Source: a virus. From it: a stretch of 29,562 bases of DNA. The notes beneath the pieces are model-generated. The model worked only from the letters and a program-made list of their open reading frames with translations. It made no database searches and was not told where the DNA came from. The translations under genes were made by a program, and so were the position numbers. Positions 1 to 7,557 of the stretch are shown here, piece after piece; position 1 is the stretch's first letter, and every line of letters starts with the position of its first letter. The stretch covers positions 1 to 29,562 of the IMG/VR virus record IMGVR_UViG_3300009705_001303; one strand, 5' to 3'.

Positions 1-339
1 AGGGAAGTTAAATTAGCAGGCGAAAGGATTTTTGATCCATGGACAATTACTATCATTAATGATACTAATCAGTCTTTGAGAGGGCCCTTTGAAAAATGGA
101 TGGAAATAATGAATGACAAGGTAGACAACGGTGCTGAAGCATTGACACCAGCTGAATATCAAGTGGACTTAACAGTCGAACATTTAGACAGAAATGATAA
201 ACCATTACCATTAGGAACGTATCTTTTACATGATGCATTTCCGATTAACATGTCTGAGATTGCATTACAATATGCACAAAACGATGTAATTGAAGAATTT
301 ACTGTTACTTTCCAGTACCAGCATTATACAAACACATAG
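1..339 (+). CDS. gp19: Tail tube protein gp19, C-terminal part
   Basis: The reading frame is open from the first base and ends at a TAA at 337-339, so the N-terminus lies outside the window. The visible 112 residues match the C-terminal half of T4 gp19, the protein that forms the inner tube of the contractile tail. Seen directly: a GERIFDPWTITIIND stretch, comparable to T4 GDRTFDDWTVTVMND, and the terminal NDVIEEFTVTFQYQHY, comparable to T4 NDAIEEFTVTFQYDDF. The next gene is the portal gp20, the order found in T4. An internal ATG at 76 is not the start, because homology runs upstream of it. Confidence 0.9.
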   Translation, partial: REVKLAGERIFDPWTITIINDTNQSLRGPFEKWMEIMNDKVDNGAEALTPAEYQVDLTVEHLDRNDKPLPLGTYLLHDAFPINMSEIALQYAQNDVIEEFTVTFQYQHYTNT

Positions 340-374
340 GTTGGCCCCAGTAATGGGAAACAGGATATAAAATT

Positions 375-1973
375 ATGGATTTATTTGGATTTGAGATTAA
401 GCGGAAAGAGGATAAGGCTTCAAACGAGAAATCGTTTGTTGCCCCTTCCGAAGACGGTGCTATTGAGAGTATACGCGCAGGCGGTTACTACGGTACCTAC
501 ATGGATTTGGAGGGCGTTGCCCAAACCGAGTCTGAATTAATTAAGAGGTATCGTGACATAGCCGGGATGGCAGACGTTGATACAGCTATTGAAGATATTA
601 TTAATGAGAGCATTGCTCAGTTGGAGAACGAGTCTCCAGTGGAACTTAACCTAGACAACGTCAAGTTGTCTTCGTCAGTTCGTAAGTCTATTATGAAGGA
701 ATTTGATGACATCAAAATGATGTTGGACTTTAAAGATAAAGCTCAAGATTATTTTAGACGTTGGTATATAGACGGTAAGTTATTCTTTCATAAAGTAATC
801 GATCTAGAGAATCCCAAGGCAGGGATTAAAGATGTAAGATACATTGACCCTAGAAAGATTAGAAAGGTACGAGAAGTTAAGAAGGAAAAGAATCCTTCAG
901 GCATATTGTTTATTAAAGAGATTGAGGAGTTCTTTATCTATAATGATAAAGGGGTTACCTCAAAACCAGGCGCATATGTTGCACCGGAAAATCAGCAAGG
1001 GCTGAAGATTACGAAGGACGCTATAGCATACGCACCAAGTGGTTTAGTAGATCACGATAAGAATATAGCGTTATCATATTTGCATAAGGCAATTAGGCCA
1101 GCAAACCAGTTAAGAATGATGGAGAACGCAGTTGTAATTTATAGGATTACAAGAGCTCCTGAAAGAAGAATATTTTATGTAGATGTTGGTAACCTTCCTA
1201 AGATGAAGGCTGAACAGTACATGAAAGACATCATGGATCGGTATAGAAACAAGTTAGTATACGATGCTAACACAGGCGAGATCCGAGATGATAAGAAGTT
1301 TATGTCCATGCTTGAAGACTTTTGGTTACCCAGAAGAGAAGGTGGAACAGGAACAAGTATTGATACATTGCCAGCAGGACAAAACCTAGGGCAGATTGAA
1401 GACGTAGTATATTTTCAACGTAAATTGTATCAGTCATTAAACATTCCTGTATCACGTTTAGAACAACAAGCAGGACTTAATTTTGGTAGAGCTGCTGAGA
1501 TAAACCGAGACGAGATGAAGTTTACAAAATTCATCATCAAGTTAAGGAGAAAGTTCTCAGTATTGTTAAGCGATCTTTTGCATACACAGCTCTTACTAAA
1601 AGGTGTTATTACAGAAGAAGATTGGACAGACATCAAAGATGATATAGAATTTGAGTTTGCCACAGATGCTTATTACACAGAGTCTAAAGAACAAGAGATT
1701 TTGAGAAGCAGAGTAGAAGTATTAAACGGACTAGCTGCTTATATAGGAACATTTTTTAGTAAGCGTTACATTCAAAAGAATGTGCTTAACTTAACAGATG
1801 AAGAGATTGATACAATAGAAACTGAGATTATGGCAGAGCCACAGTACAGTAGGCAGTATCAATGGAGTCCCTTACAACAAGTGCCGACGGATCAACCGGC
1901 ACCTGAAGGTGATATAAGTAATGATGTACCAGGCGGAGATACTCCTCCACCAGGCCCAGATAATGGAGAATAA
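375..1973 (+). CDS. gp20: Portal vertex protein gp20
   Basis: A protein of 532 residues, close to the usual T4 gp20 size (524). It forms the dodecameric ring at the capsid vertex through which DNA is packaged and where the neck attaches. Recognised from the central region with INRDEMKFTKFIIKLRRKFS, the stretch around the ARRE/LPRREGGTG segment, and its place between gp19 and the core genes. The C-terminus is a proline- and glycine-rich tail (QPAPEGDISNDVPGGDTPPP), probably disordered. The start ATG follows an AGGA sequence at about 10 bases. The start of the next gene lies one base after the stop, so the two are probably translated together. Confidence 0.93.
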   Translation: MDLFGFEIKRKEDKASNEKSFVAPSEDGAIESIRAGGYYGTYMDLEGVAQTESELIKRYRDIAGMADVDTAIEDIINESIAQLENESPVELNLDNVKLSSSVRKSIMKEFDDIKMMLDFKDKAQDYFRRWYIDGKLFFHKVIDLENPKAGIKDVRYIDPRKIRKVREVKKEKNPSGILFIKEIEEFFIYNDKGVTSKPGAYVAPENQQGLKITKDAIAYAPSGLVDHDKNIALSYLHKAIRPANQLRMMENAVVIYRITRAPERRIFYVDVGNLPKMKAEQYMKDIMDRYRNKLVYDANTGEIRDDKKFMSMLEDFWLPRREGGTGTSIDTLPAGQNLGQIEDVVYFQRKLYQSLNIPVSRLEQQAGLNFGRAAEINRDEMKFTKFIIKLRRKFSVLLSDLLHTQLLLKGVITEEDWTDIKDDIEFEFATDAYYTESKEQEILRSRVEVLNGLAAYIGTFFSKRYIQKNVLNLTDEEIDTIETEIMAEPQYSRQYQWSPLQQVPTDQPAPEGDISNDVPGGDTPPPGPDNGE

Positions 1974-1974
1974 A

Positions 1975-2256
1975 ATGACAGAAGAAACAACAACAGAACA
2001 AGAGGTTGAGGTAACTACAACAGATATGTTAAACAACATAATCTCAGGTAATTCAGCAGATGCACAGAGTCAGTTCGCTGATTTAATGCACTCTAGAACT
2101 ACTGATGCGTTAGATACTTTGAGACAAGAGAAAGCACAGGCTGTTTTCTCCAAGAGTGTAGATCCTAATATGGAACCTACTGGAGTCTCATTAGATGATG
2201 CGCTTGTGGATATTGATACAACTACAGGGAGACCAGTCGAAGATGAAAACACTTAA
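1975..2256 (+). CDS. gp67: Probable prohead core protein, gp67 position
   Basis: A 93-residue acidic protein. The start is placed at the ATG at 1975, one base after the portal stop. An in-frame ATG at 1921 lies inside the portal gene and has no ribosome site, so it is rejected. In T4 the small core protein gp67 follows gp20. Marine T4-like phages carry a similar short protein here with a DMLNNIISGN-type segment and a DALDTLRQEKAQAVF helix, both visible in this one. The role expected from T4 is part of the internal scaffold that shapes the prohead. The assignment rests on position and this short motif, so it is moderate. Confidence 0.6.
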   Translation: MTEETTTEQEVEVTTTDMLNNIISGNSADAQSQFADLMHSRTTDALDTLRQEKAQAVFSKSVDPNMEPTGVSLDDALVDIDTTTGRPVEDENT

Positions 2257-2533
2257 AGAATATAGAGAAAGAGTTATTGTAGAGACTCCAGTAGATGGAG
2301 TAGCAGCAGGCTCTTTAGAAGGAGACAAACATCTTTGTGCTTCAAAAATAATGCACAAAGAATGGAAAGAAGGTACACCAATACATGGTGAACATTCTGC
2401 ACCAGATGAATTTGGTAGAGTATCGAGTTATTCAGTAATGTTTGAACACGGTATAGAAACAGTTGATGTGAATGATTCCAATGTGGAGATCTTAGAAGAA
2501 GGCCCACACATGAACCACAAGAAAAAATATTAA
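2243..2533 (+). CDS. Small conserved protein, gp68 position, possible prohead core
   Basis: A 96-residue protein starting at the ATG at 2243, which overlaps the end of the gp67-position gene by 14 bases. Earlier in-frame ATGs lie deep in that gene. The N-terminus (MKTLKEYRERVI) is a basic helix of the kind often seen on T4 core proteins. The rest holds a GEHSAPDEFGRVSSYSVMFEHG block and ends in a His- and Lys-rich tail (HMNHKKKY). T4 has the core gene 68 at this place, so a scaffold or virion role is likely from context. I recognise the HAxPDxxG...YxVMFxHGIE pattern from marine phage proteins of unknown function, but cannot name the family. Confidence 0.6.
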   Translation: MKTLKEYRERVIVETPVDGVAAGSLEGDKHLCASKIMHKEWKEGTPIHGEHSAPDEFGRVSSYSVMFEHGIETVDVNDSNVEILEEGPHMNHKKKY

Positions 2534-2555
2534 ACAACTAACATAGGAAACAATC

Positions 2556-2981
2556 ATGGCAGTCACAGTAAATAATTTAAAACTAACCCAAGTACAGGGT
2601 GTAGTATCTGTAAGGGGGACTGCAGCTACCGGTACCATTGCTTTAGCAACAACACTAAAGAAATCATCAGAGTCACAGAACTCCCCTGCAGTTAACATTA
2701 AAGGCCTTAAATGGACACTATCATCCGGGGCATCCGCTAAGGTGCAACGTAACTCCGTCGTACTATACGAACTTACGGAGTCCGGTAACATAGATATGTA
2801 CGGATTTTCAGACAACTCAGAAGCAACATCAGATATAGAAGTAGTTATAGCCGGCGGAGCTGGCGGTACTGTTATAGTTGATTGTGCTAAAGTTTCTGGA
2901 TATGGTTCACAACAACACCAAGACGCACCATTAGACACCAACGATTCAGGTAGTGTTTATAACGGTGGAAGTCTAGGTTAA
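2556..2981 (+). CDS. Unassigned beta-rich protein in the head gene block
   Basis: A 141-residue protein with a good ribosome site (AGGAAA) ahead of its ATG. It is rich in Thr, Ser, Val and Gly in alternating patterns (TVIVDCAKVSGYG, SDIEVVIAGGAGG), which suggests a beta sandwich. It has no signal peptide and no membrane segment. It lies between the core genes and the gp21 protease, where T4 itself has no such gene. The composition and position suggest a virion surface or capsid decoration protein, but this is inference. No LxE-type gp21 cleavage site with small flanking residues is obvious. Confidence 0.7.
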   Translation: MAVTVNNLKLTQVQGVVSVRGTAATGTIALATTLKKSSESQNSPAVNIKGLKWTLSSGASAKVQRNSVVLYELTESGNIDMYGFSDNSEATSDIEVVIAGGAGGTVIVDCAKVSGYGSQQHQDAPLDTNDSGSVYNGGSLG

Positions 2982-2993
2982 CGGAGAGTCACA

Positions 2994-3653
2994 ATGAGAC
3001 TAATCAAAGAATTTAACGAAAGTATTAACTACCTCACAGAAGAGACTAAGGATCCTAAGAAACCTAATGTCTTTATAGAAGGTGTGTTTTTACAATCAGA
3101 TTTAACAAACAAAAACGGCCGTATGTATCCCAAGGATATTATGCGAACTGAAGTCAATCGTTACGTTAGAGAAAACGTAGATACTAAAAGAGCTTATGGA
3201 GAACTGGGACACCCAGAAGGACCTACAGTTAATTTAGATCGTGTATCACACATGATTGTCTCCCTTCGGGAAGACGGCAACAATTGGATCGGTAAGGCAA
3301 AAGTGATGGACACGCCTATGGGTCGTATTGTAAAAGAACTTATTAGCGAAGGCGCTCAGCTTGGAGTTAGCTCCAGAGGATTGGGCTCTTTGAAAGAGAG
3401 GAATGGCATTAATGAAGTACAGAACGACTTTATGCTTGCCACAGCAGCAGATATTGTTGCGGATCCTAGCGCTCCAGACGCTTTTGTTTCCGGTATAATG
3501 GAAGGAAGGGAATGGATCTTCATTAATAATAAGTGGACAGAACAAGACATCGAAGAATCGAAAGGGTTGATTCAGAGAACGTCTAGTGCTAATCTAGAGG
3601 AAGCTAAGTTACAAGTATTTAGCAATTTTTTAGATAAACTGTCTAAATTCTAA
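2994..3653 (+). CDS. gp21: Prohead core scaffold protease gp21
   Basis: A 219-residue prohead maturation protease of the T4 gp21 (S78/U9-like) family. It sits inside the prohead, cuts the core proteins and trims the major capsid protein before DNA packaging. Seen directly: ELGHP with the candidate catalytic His73, the LGVSSRGLG motif with the nucleophile Ser at 126 or 127, and an AADIVADPSAPDAF block typical of the family end. The N-terminus has the NGRMYP motif. The gene is followed after about 70 bases by a late promoter and the scaffold gene gp22. Length agrees with T4 gp21 (212). Confidence 0.95.
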   Translation: MRLIKEFNESINYLTEETKDPKKPNVFIEGVFLQSDLTNKNGRMYPKDIMRTEVNRYVRENVDTKRAYGELGHPEGPTVNLDRVSHMIVSLREDGNNWIGKAKVMDTPMGRIVKELISEGAQLGVSSRGLGSLKERNGINEVQNDFMLATAADIVADPSAPDAFVSGIMEGREWIFINNKWTEQDIEESKGLIQRTSSANLEEAKLQVFSNFLDKLSKF

Positions 3654-3663
3654 TAGAAATCTG

Positions 3664-3671
3664 TATAAATA
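3664..3671 (+). promoter_or_regulatory. T4-type late promoter ahead of gp22
   Basis: The word TATAAATA lies in the 72-base gap between gp21 and gp22, about 55 bases before the gp22 start. This is the exact core of T4 late promoters, which are read by host RNA polymerase with gp55. A gp55 homologue is encoded in this window. Confidence 0.85.
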
Positions 3672-3725
3672 TAAATAGTTTATTAGATTATATTAATTAA
3701 ACATAATCCTAAAAGGAGAAGTAAA

Positions 3726-4979
3726 ATGGGAGTAGAATCCAAAATCAGAGAACTTCTAGAAGGCAAGGTTAAATCCGAGTCTGTTGAAGTACTAGAAGAA
3801 GGAGCGGCAAATCGTCCTCTAGATAATTCTAGTAATGGTGATGCTACAAATCCCCTACAAGGCAACTCCAATCCAAATCCAGATCAGCAAGACCTTAGCG
3901 GTTCAGCGAACCCTGAAGGCGGATTGACTAGCGCGGTAGGAAAAGAAGCATCAGCAAAAGCTGGTAGTGCCCCTCGTCCTTCAAACTCAGGCGCCGGTAA
4001 GGCACCTAACTATAACGATAGTACACCAACACAATCTGTTGTTGCACAAGCATCGTCTAAAGGTAATGTAGCTCAAGAAGAAGTAGAGTCGGAAGATGAA
4101 GCTTTAGAAGAAGATACTTATGTAGATGGCGAAGAAATCGTTGACGGTGAAGAGAGTGAAGACGAAGTAATTACAGAAGACGAAGAGTCCGATGAAGAAG
4201 TAGTAGCAGAAGATGTTATTACAGACGAATCAGACGAAGAGTTAGAAGTAGATACTTTGTTCGAGGAAGACATTGCTAACTTATTTGCAGACGAAGAACA
4301 TCTTTCAGAAGAATTTAAAACACAAGCAGCATCATTATTTGAAGCTACAGTTGTGGCCAGAGTAAACCAACAAGTTTCAGGAATTGAAGCAGAGTTGGTA
4401 GAGGAAGCTAATAAAGCTTTCGACGAGGCAAAAGAAAAACTTGTTGAAAACATCGACAAATACCTCAGTTATGTAACTGAGCAGTGGATGGCTGAAAACG
4501 AGCTAGCTATTGAGAACGGACTACGCAACGAAATTACTGAGAGCTTTATACAAGGCCTTCAGCAAGTATTCACGGAACATTATATTGATGTACCTGAAGA
4601 CAAACTCGATGTGTTGACTAATCAACAGCAAGAGATTGAAGAGTTAAAATCTAAATTAGATGAAGAGATTAATAAATCAGTCGCAATCAGCGAAGACAGA
4701 GAACAACTACTTAAACAAACTATTTTTAGTTCTGTGGTTGACGATCTAGCTGAAACAGAGGTGGAAAAGTTTGCATCACTTATTGAAGACATTACGTTTG
4801 ACAGTAAGGAAATGTATACAAGGAAACTAAATGTTATCAAGGAAAATTACTTTCCTAAAGCGAAAGCAGATGATAGTGAAAAGCTAGAAGATAGCGTTGA
4901 TCAGGGAACATTAACTGAGAACACTGTAATGAGTAGATATGTACAAGGCATTACTCAAAGCAAAAAGTTCGGAAGTTAA
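3726..4979 (+). CDS. gp22: Major prohead scaffold protein gp22
   Basis: A 417-residue, very acidic protein in the T4 gp22 position between gp21 and gp23. It is the main core protein on which the capsid assembles and is later degraded by gp21. Residues about 30-110 are Asn/Ser/Pro/Gly-rich and probably disordered. Residues about 115-185 are dominated by Glu and Asp. The rest is long charged helix with coiled-coil character. Two LFE sites (LFEEDI and LFEATV) fit the gp21 cleavage rule. It is much longer than T4 gp22 (269), mainly through the disordered acidic N-terminal half. The ATG has an AAGGAG ribosome site. Confidence 0.9.
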   Translation: MGVESKIRELLEGKVKSESVEVLEEGAANRPLDNSSNGDATNPLQGNSNPNPDQQDLSGSANPEGGLTSAVGKEASAKAGSAPRPSNSGAGKAPNYNDSTPTQSVVAQASSKGNVAQEEVESEDEALEEDTYVDGEEIVDGEESEDEVITEDEESDEEVVAEDVITDESDEELEVDTLFEEDIANLFADEEHLSEEFKTQAASLFEATVVARVNQQVSGIEAELVEEANKAFDEAKEKLVENIDKYLSYVTEQWMAENELAIENGLRNEITESFIQGLQQVFTEHYIDVPEDKLDVLTNQQQEIEELKSKLDEEINKSVAISEDREQLLKQTIFSSVVDDLAETEVEKFASLIEDITFDSKEMYTRKLNVIKENYFPKAKADDSEKLEDSVDQGTLTENTVMSRYVQGITQSKKFGS

Positions 4980-4998
4980 GGTTATAAATTAACAATTT

Positions 4999-5006
4999 TA
5001 TAAATA
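4999..5006 (+). promoter_or_regulatory. T4-type late promoter ahead of gp23
   Basis: TATAAATA stands 50 bases upstream of the gp23 start, in the 76-base gap after gp22. A match to the T4 late promoter core at this place fits the very high late expression needed for the major capsid protein. Confidence 0.87.
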
Positions 5007-5055
5007 ATAGAGTTATTATAAAACATAATACAAACGTATAAACAAGGAGAAACTG

Positions 5056-6321
5056 ATGTATCTTTCAGAAGAACTACAAAAGAAGTGGCAACCAGTACTC
5101 GAGCATCCGGAATTACAAGAAATTTCAGATCCTTATAAGAGAGCTGTAACCACAGTAGTCCTAGAAAACCAAGAGAAAGCACTCCGCGAGGAAAAAGCAG
5201 CTCTTTTCGAGGCTACACACGCTAACCAAACTGGTTCAGGCGTCGACAACTACGATCCGATATTAATATCGCTCGTAAGACGTGCACTACCTAATTTGAT
5301 GGCATATGACGTATGCGGCGTACAACCAATGTCTGGTCCTACAGGACTTATTTTTGCAATGAAGTCTCATTACAGCACACAAGCTGGAACTGAAGCTTTA
5401 TTCAACGAAGCAGACACTGACTTCTCAGGCGCAGGTACACACGCTGGATCTAATCCAGTTGACGGTACTTACACCACGGGAAATGGCGTATCAACGGCAA
5501 CAGCAGAAGGATTTGGCGATTCGACTACACTACAAGAAATGGCATTCTCAATCGAGAAGACTACAGTTACGGCTAAGTCCAGAGCGTTAAAAGCTCAGTA
5601 CACCGTAGAGCTAGCTCAAGATTTGAAAGCTGTTCATGGTCTAGACGCAGAGTCAGAACTTTCAAACATCCTCTCTCAAGAAATCCTAGCGGAAATCAAC
5701 AGAGAAGTAATCAGAACAATCTATAAAGTAGCTAAAACTGGTTCTGCCAGCACAGCAACTGCCGGAACATTCGACTTAGATGTCGACAGTAACGGAAGAT
5801 GGTCTGTAGAAAGATTTAAAGGTCTTTTATTCAATATCGAACGTGACGCTAACGTGATCGCTCAAGACACAAGACGTGGCAAAGGTAACTTCATCATCTG
5901 TTCATCAGATGTTGCTAGTGCTTTGGCTATGGCCGGTGTTTTAGATTACGCTCCAGCTTTGAACACTAACCTAAATGTTGACGACACAGGCAACACTTTC
6001 GCTGGTGTACTTAACGGTAGATATAAAGTATATATTGACCCTTACTCAGCTAACAGTGGTTCTGCATCGCAGTTCTATGTAGCTGGTTATAAAGGCACAA
6101 GCCCTTATGACGCAGGTCTTTTCTACTGCCCTTACGTTCCATTACAGATGGTAAGAGCAATCGATCCTGCTACATTCCAACCAAAAATCGGATTTAAAAC
6201 TCGATATGGTATGATAGCTAACCCATTCGTAATGCAGGCTGACGGAACAACTGATGGTGATACATTCACCGCAGACCGTAACCAGTATTACAGAAGTGTT
6301 AAAGTTACAAACTTAATGTAA
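5056..6321 (+). CDS. gp23: Major capsid protein gp23
   Basis: A 421-residue HK97-fold major capsid protein. Seen directly: the N-terminal LYxxLxxWxPxL-like helix, the LVRRALPNLMAYDVCGVQPMSG segment typical of T4-like gp23, FAMKSHYS, and a C-terminal TRYGMIANPF block. An ALFE site at residues 49-52 followed by Ala53 fits the gp21 cleavage rule, so the mature protein would be about 369 residues. T4 gp23 is 521 long; this one is short, as in many marine T4-like phages, and probably lacks much of the insertion domain. The ribosome site is AAGGAG. It has its own late promoter and a strong terminator after it. Confidence 0.97.
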   Translation: MYLSEELQKKWQPVLEHPELQEISDPYKRAVTTVVLENQEKALREEKAALFEATHANQTGSGVDNYDPILISLVRRALPNLMAYDVCGVQPMSGPTGLIFAMKSHYSTQAGTEALFNEADTDFSGAGTHAGSNPVDGTYTTGNGVSTATAEGFGDSTTLQEMAFSIEKTTVTAKSRALKAQYTVELAQDLKAVHGLDAESELSNILSQEILAEINREVIRTIYKVAKTGSASTATAGTFDLDVDSNGRWSVERFKGLLFNIERDANVIAQDTRRGKGNFIICSSDVASALAMAGVLDYAPALNTNLNVDDTGNTFAGVLNGRYKVYIDPYSANSGSASQFYVAGYKGTSPYDAGLFYCPYVPLQMVRAIDPATFQPKIGFKTRYGMIANPFVMQADGTTDGDTFTADRNQYYRSVKVTNLM

Positions 6322-6346
6322 TTTAGGTTTCTAGGAATAGAATTAG

Positions 6347-6374
6347 AACGGGCTACTTAGTAGCCCGTTTTTTT
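6347..6374 (+). terminator. Rho-independent terminator after gp23
   Basis: A perfect 10-base-pair stem (AACGGGCTAC with GTAGCCCGTT) closes a three-base TTA loop and runs into seven T. It ends transcription of the capsid block. Confidence 0.93.
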
Positions 6375-6380
6375 GACTTT

Positions 6381-6388
6381 TATAAATA
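6381..6388 (+). promoter_or_regulatory. T4-type late promoter ahead of the lipoprotein gene
   Basis: TATAAATA begins seven bases after the gp23 terminator and 53 bases before the next start codon. The pair insulates the small gene from gp23 read-through and gives it its own late expression. Confidence 0.85.
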
Positions 6389-6433
6389 GTAGCGTCTTTA
6401 CAACAACGTTTAGACATTAACGAGGTATAATAT

Positions 6434-6709
6434 ATGAATAAGTTATTCACTATTATTGCAGTCCTCGGTTTTGTAGGATTCTTACCATCATGTGCTTCAA
6501 TTGGAGCCGTTATAGAAGGTGGGAAGGAAGTAACTACTAGCATTATAGACACATCTGTCAAAACAGCAGGTAACATTGGTAGTGCTGTTCTTAGAGATGC
6601 TTCAGACATTGTATCTACAGCAGCGGACGCAGCTGAAGGTGTTGTCGATACAGTAGTCACGGAGATTGATAAACAAACCGACGAACTTCAAGATCCTAAA
6701 CAGGACTGA
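6434..6709 (+). CDS. Small lipoprotein of unknown role
   Basis: A 91-residue protein with a lipoprotein signal: MNKLF, a hydrophobic core, then the lipobox FLPSC with the acylated Cys at residue 20. The mature part (about 72 residues) is a single amphipathic helix made of short repeats of Thr/Ala/Val/Asp (VKTAGNIGSAV, DIVSTAADAAEGVVDTVV) and ends in a charged tail. It would sit on the inner or outer membrane of the host, facing the periplasm. A late-expressed lipoprotein could act in superinfection exclusion or in lysis, but it lacks the proline-rich form of Rz1-type outer spanins. It is framed by a late promoter and two similar terminators. Confidence 0.85.
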   Translation: MNKLFTIIAVLGFVGFLPSCASIGAVIEGGKEVTTSIIDTSVKTAGNIGSAVLRDASDIVSTAADAAEGVVDTVVTEIDKQTDELQDPKQD

Positions 6710-6714
6710 ATAAA

Positions 6715-6740
6715 AAAAGGGCTACGAAAGTAGCCCTTTT
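6715..6740. terminator. Bidirectional terminator between converging genes
   Basis: A stem GGGCTAC/GTAGCCC with a GAAA tetraloop is flanked by seven A on the left and four T on the right, so it can work on both strands. It ends the lipoprotein gene on the plus strand and the 73-residue gene on the minus strand. Confidence 0.9.
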
Positions 6741-6756
6741 CTTTGACTATCAGAGT

Positions 6757-6978
6757 TTATTGTTGGGTAACAAACTCGTTAAGCTCTTTAGCAACAACTA
6801 CTATATCTCTAGCTAAAATTGGGCTAACTTTAAGCCCTTTTTTATCATTTGGATAACTGTCGTTGTGAGCATATATTTCATCAGCTTCTCTTTGATTGTT
6901 CTCACTTAACATGCGATGTGCTTGATTAAGTAATTCTGCTCTGATCTCAAAGCCTGATTTATTGGTTGTGTTTGTCAT
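6757..6978 (-). CDS. Small conserved phage protein on the minus strand
   Basis: A 73-residue protein, the only gene on the minus strand here. It is supported by an AGGAGAA ribosome site nine or so bases before the ATG, a minus-strand TATAAATA at 7027-7034, and the shared terminator behind it. The N-terminal SGFEIRAELLNQAHRML is a helix I associate with small unnamed proteins found in many T4-like phages near the capsid genes. It is soluble, without signal or membrane segment. The function is unknown; late expression and position suggest a virion or assembly role. Confidence 0.82.
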   Translation of the reverse strand: MTNTTNKSGFEIRAELLNQAHRMLSENNQREADEIYAHNDSYPNDKKGLKVSPILARDIVVVAKELNEFVTQQ

Positions 6979-6988
6979 ATTGTTCTCC

Positions 6989-7001
6989 TGTGTGTGTGTG
7001 T
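6989..7001. repeat. GT dinucleotide repeat in the minus-strand leader
   Basis: Thirteen bases of alternating T and G lie directly next to the ribosome site of the minus-strand gene, where they read as CA repeats. Such tracts can slip, but the present length is short. Confidence 0.7.
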
Positions 7002-7004
7002 ATG

Positions 7005-7023
7005 ACGTACCTTAATGGTACGT
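7005..7023. promoter_or_regulatory. Palindrome in the leader of the minus-strand gene
   Basis: ACGTACC and GGTACGT surround a five-base TTAAT centre. A transcript from the minus late promoter would start at about this place, so the palindrome could be a 5-prime hairpin that stabilises the mRNA, or a protein site. A related GTACC-AAAC-GGTAC palindrome occurs at 8491-8504. Confidence 0.45.
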
Positions 7024-7026
7024 TAT

Positions 7027-7034
7027 TATTTATA
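7027..7034 (-). promoter_or_regulatory. T4-type late promoter on the minus strand
   Basis: The plus strand reads TATTTATA, so the minus strand carries TATAAATA, 49 bases upstream of the 73-residue gene. It supports that gene as real and late. Confidence 0.78.
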
Positions 7035-7053
7035 CAAAAGGTATTTATCCCTA

Positions 7054-7087
7054 TTGACATCTGGTTACATATAAAGTATTATAAATA
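7054..7087 (+). promoter_or_regulatory. Composite sigma70-type and late promoter for the Fe-S genes
   Basis: TTGACA at 7054-7059 stands 17 bases before TATTAT at 7077-7082, a near-consensus host-type promoter. TATAAATA at 7080-7087 overlaps the -10 element. The same spot could thus be read early by the host sigma factor and late by gp55 polymerase. The start codon of the IscU gene follows 20 bases later. Confidence 0.75.
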
Positions 7088-7107
7088 CAGTATAAGAGGA
7101 AGTAAAA

Positions 7108-7557
7108 ATGGCATATTCAGATAAAGTAGTACAGAGATTTCAAGATGTTTTAGATAATCCAGCGGCACATGGCGTAGGTAGGTTCGATCCTAAAGACCCA
7201 AATGTAGCTACAGGCATGGCTGGAGCACCAGCATGCGGTGACGTTATGAAACTAGATTTAAAAGTAAATCCTGATACAGACATCATAGAGGATGTTAAAT
7301 TTAAAACTTACGGTTGTGGTTCAGCAATAGCTAGTTCTACAATGTTTGTTGAAATGCTTAAAGGCTTAACAATGACTGAGGCTCTATTAATTAAAGATAA
7401 AGATATAGCAGACGCATTAGAGTTACCGCCTATTAAGTTACATTGTTCTGTATTAGCAGAAGATAGTATTAAAAAAGCACTAACACATTGGGACGAAAAG
7501 AAAGCCCATAGATTACACAACGGAGGACCGGACCTTGACACAACCGAAAACGTTTGA
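7108..7557 (+). CDS. iscU: IscU-type Fe-S cluster scaffold protein
   Basis: A 149-residue protein of the IscU/NifU N-terminal family, on which [2Fe-2S] clusters are built before transfer. All three cluster cysteines are present: Cys43 in GAPACGDVMKL (with the adjacent conserved Asp45), Cys70 in TYGCGSAIASS, and Cys113 in KLHCSVLAED. The LPPIK motif at 106-110, which in bacterial IscU binds the chaperone HscA, is kept. Bacterial IscU is about 128 residues; this one has a short extra C-terminus. No cysteine desulfurase (IscS) is visible, so sulfur must come from the host. The gene overlaps the IscA-type gene by 23 bases. Confidence 0.95.
   Translation: MAYSDKVVQRFQDVLDNPAAHGVGRFDPKDPNVATGMAGAPACGDVMKLDLKVNPDTDIIEDVKFKTYGCGSAIASSTMFVEMLKGLTMTEALLIKDKDIADALELPPIKLHCSVLAEDSIKKALTHWDEKKAHRLHNGGPDLDTTENV

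Noticed and set aside
1430-1663. Minus-strand open frame inside the portal gene
   Set aside because: Low-complexity shadow of a strongly supported gene, without ribosome site or promoter.
4080-4260. Repeat array in the gp22 gene
   Set aside because: The GAAGA-rich stretch is only codon bias for Glu and Asp in a disordered acidic region; units are not regular and there is no CRISPR-type spacer pattern.
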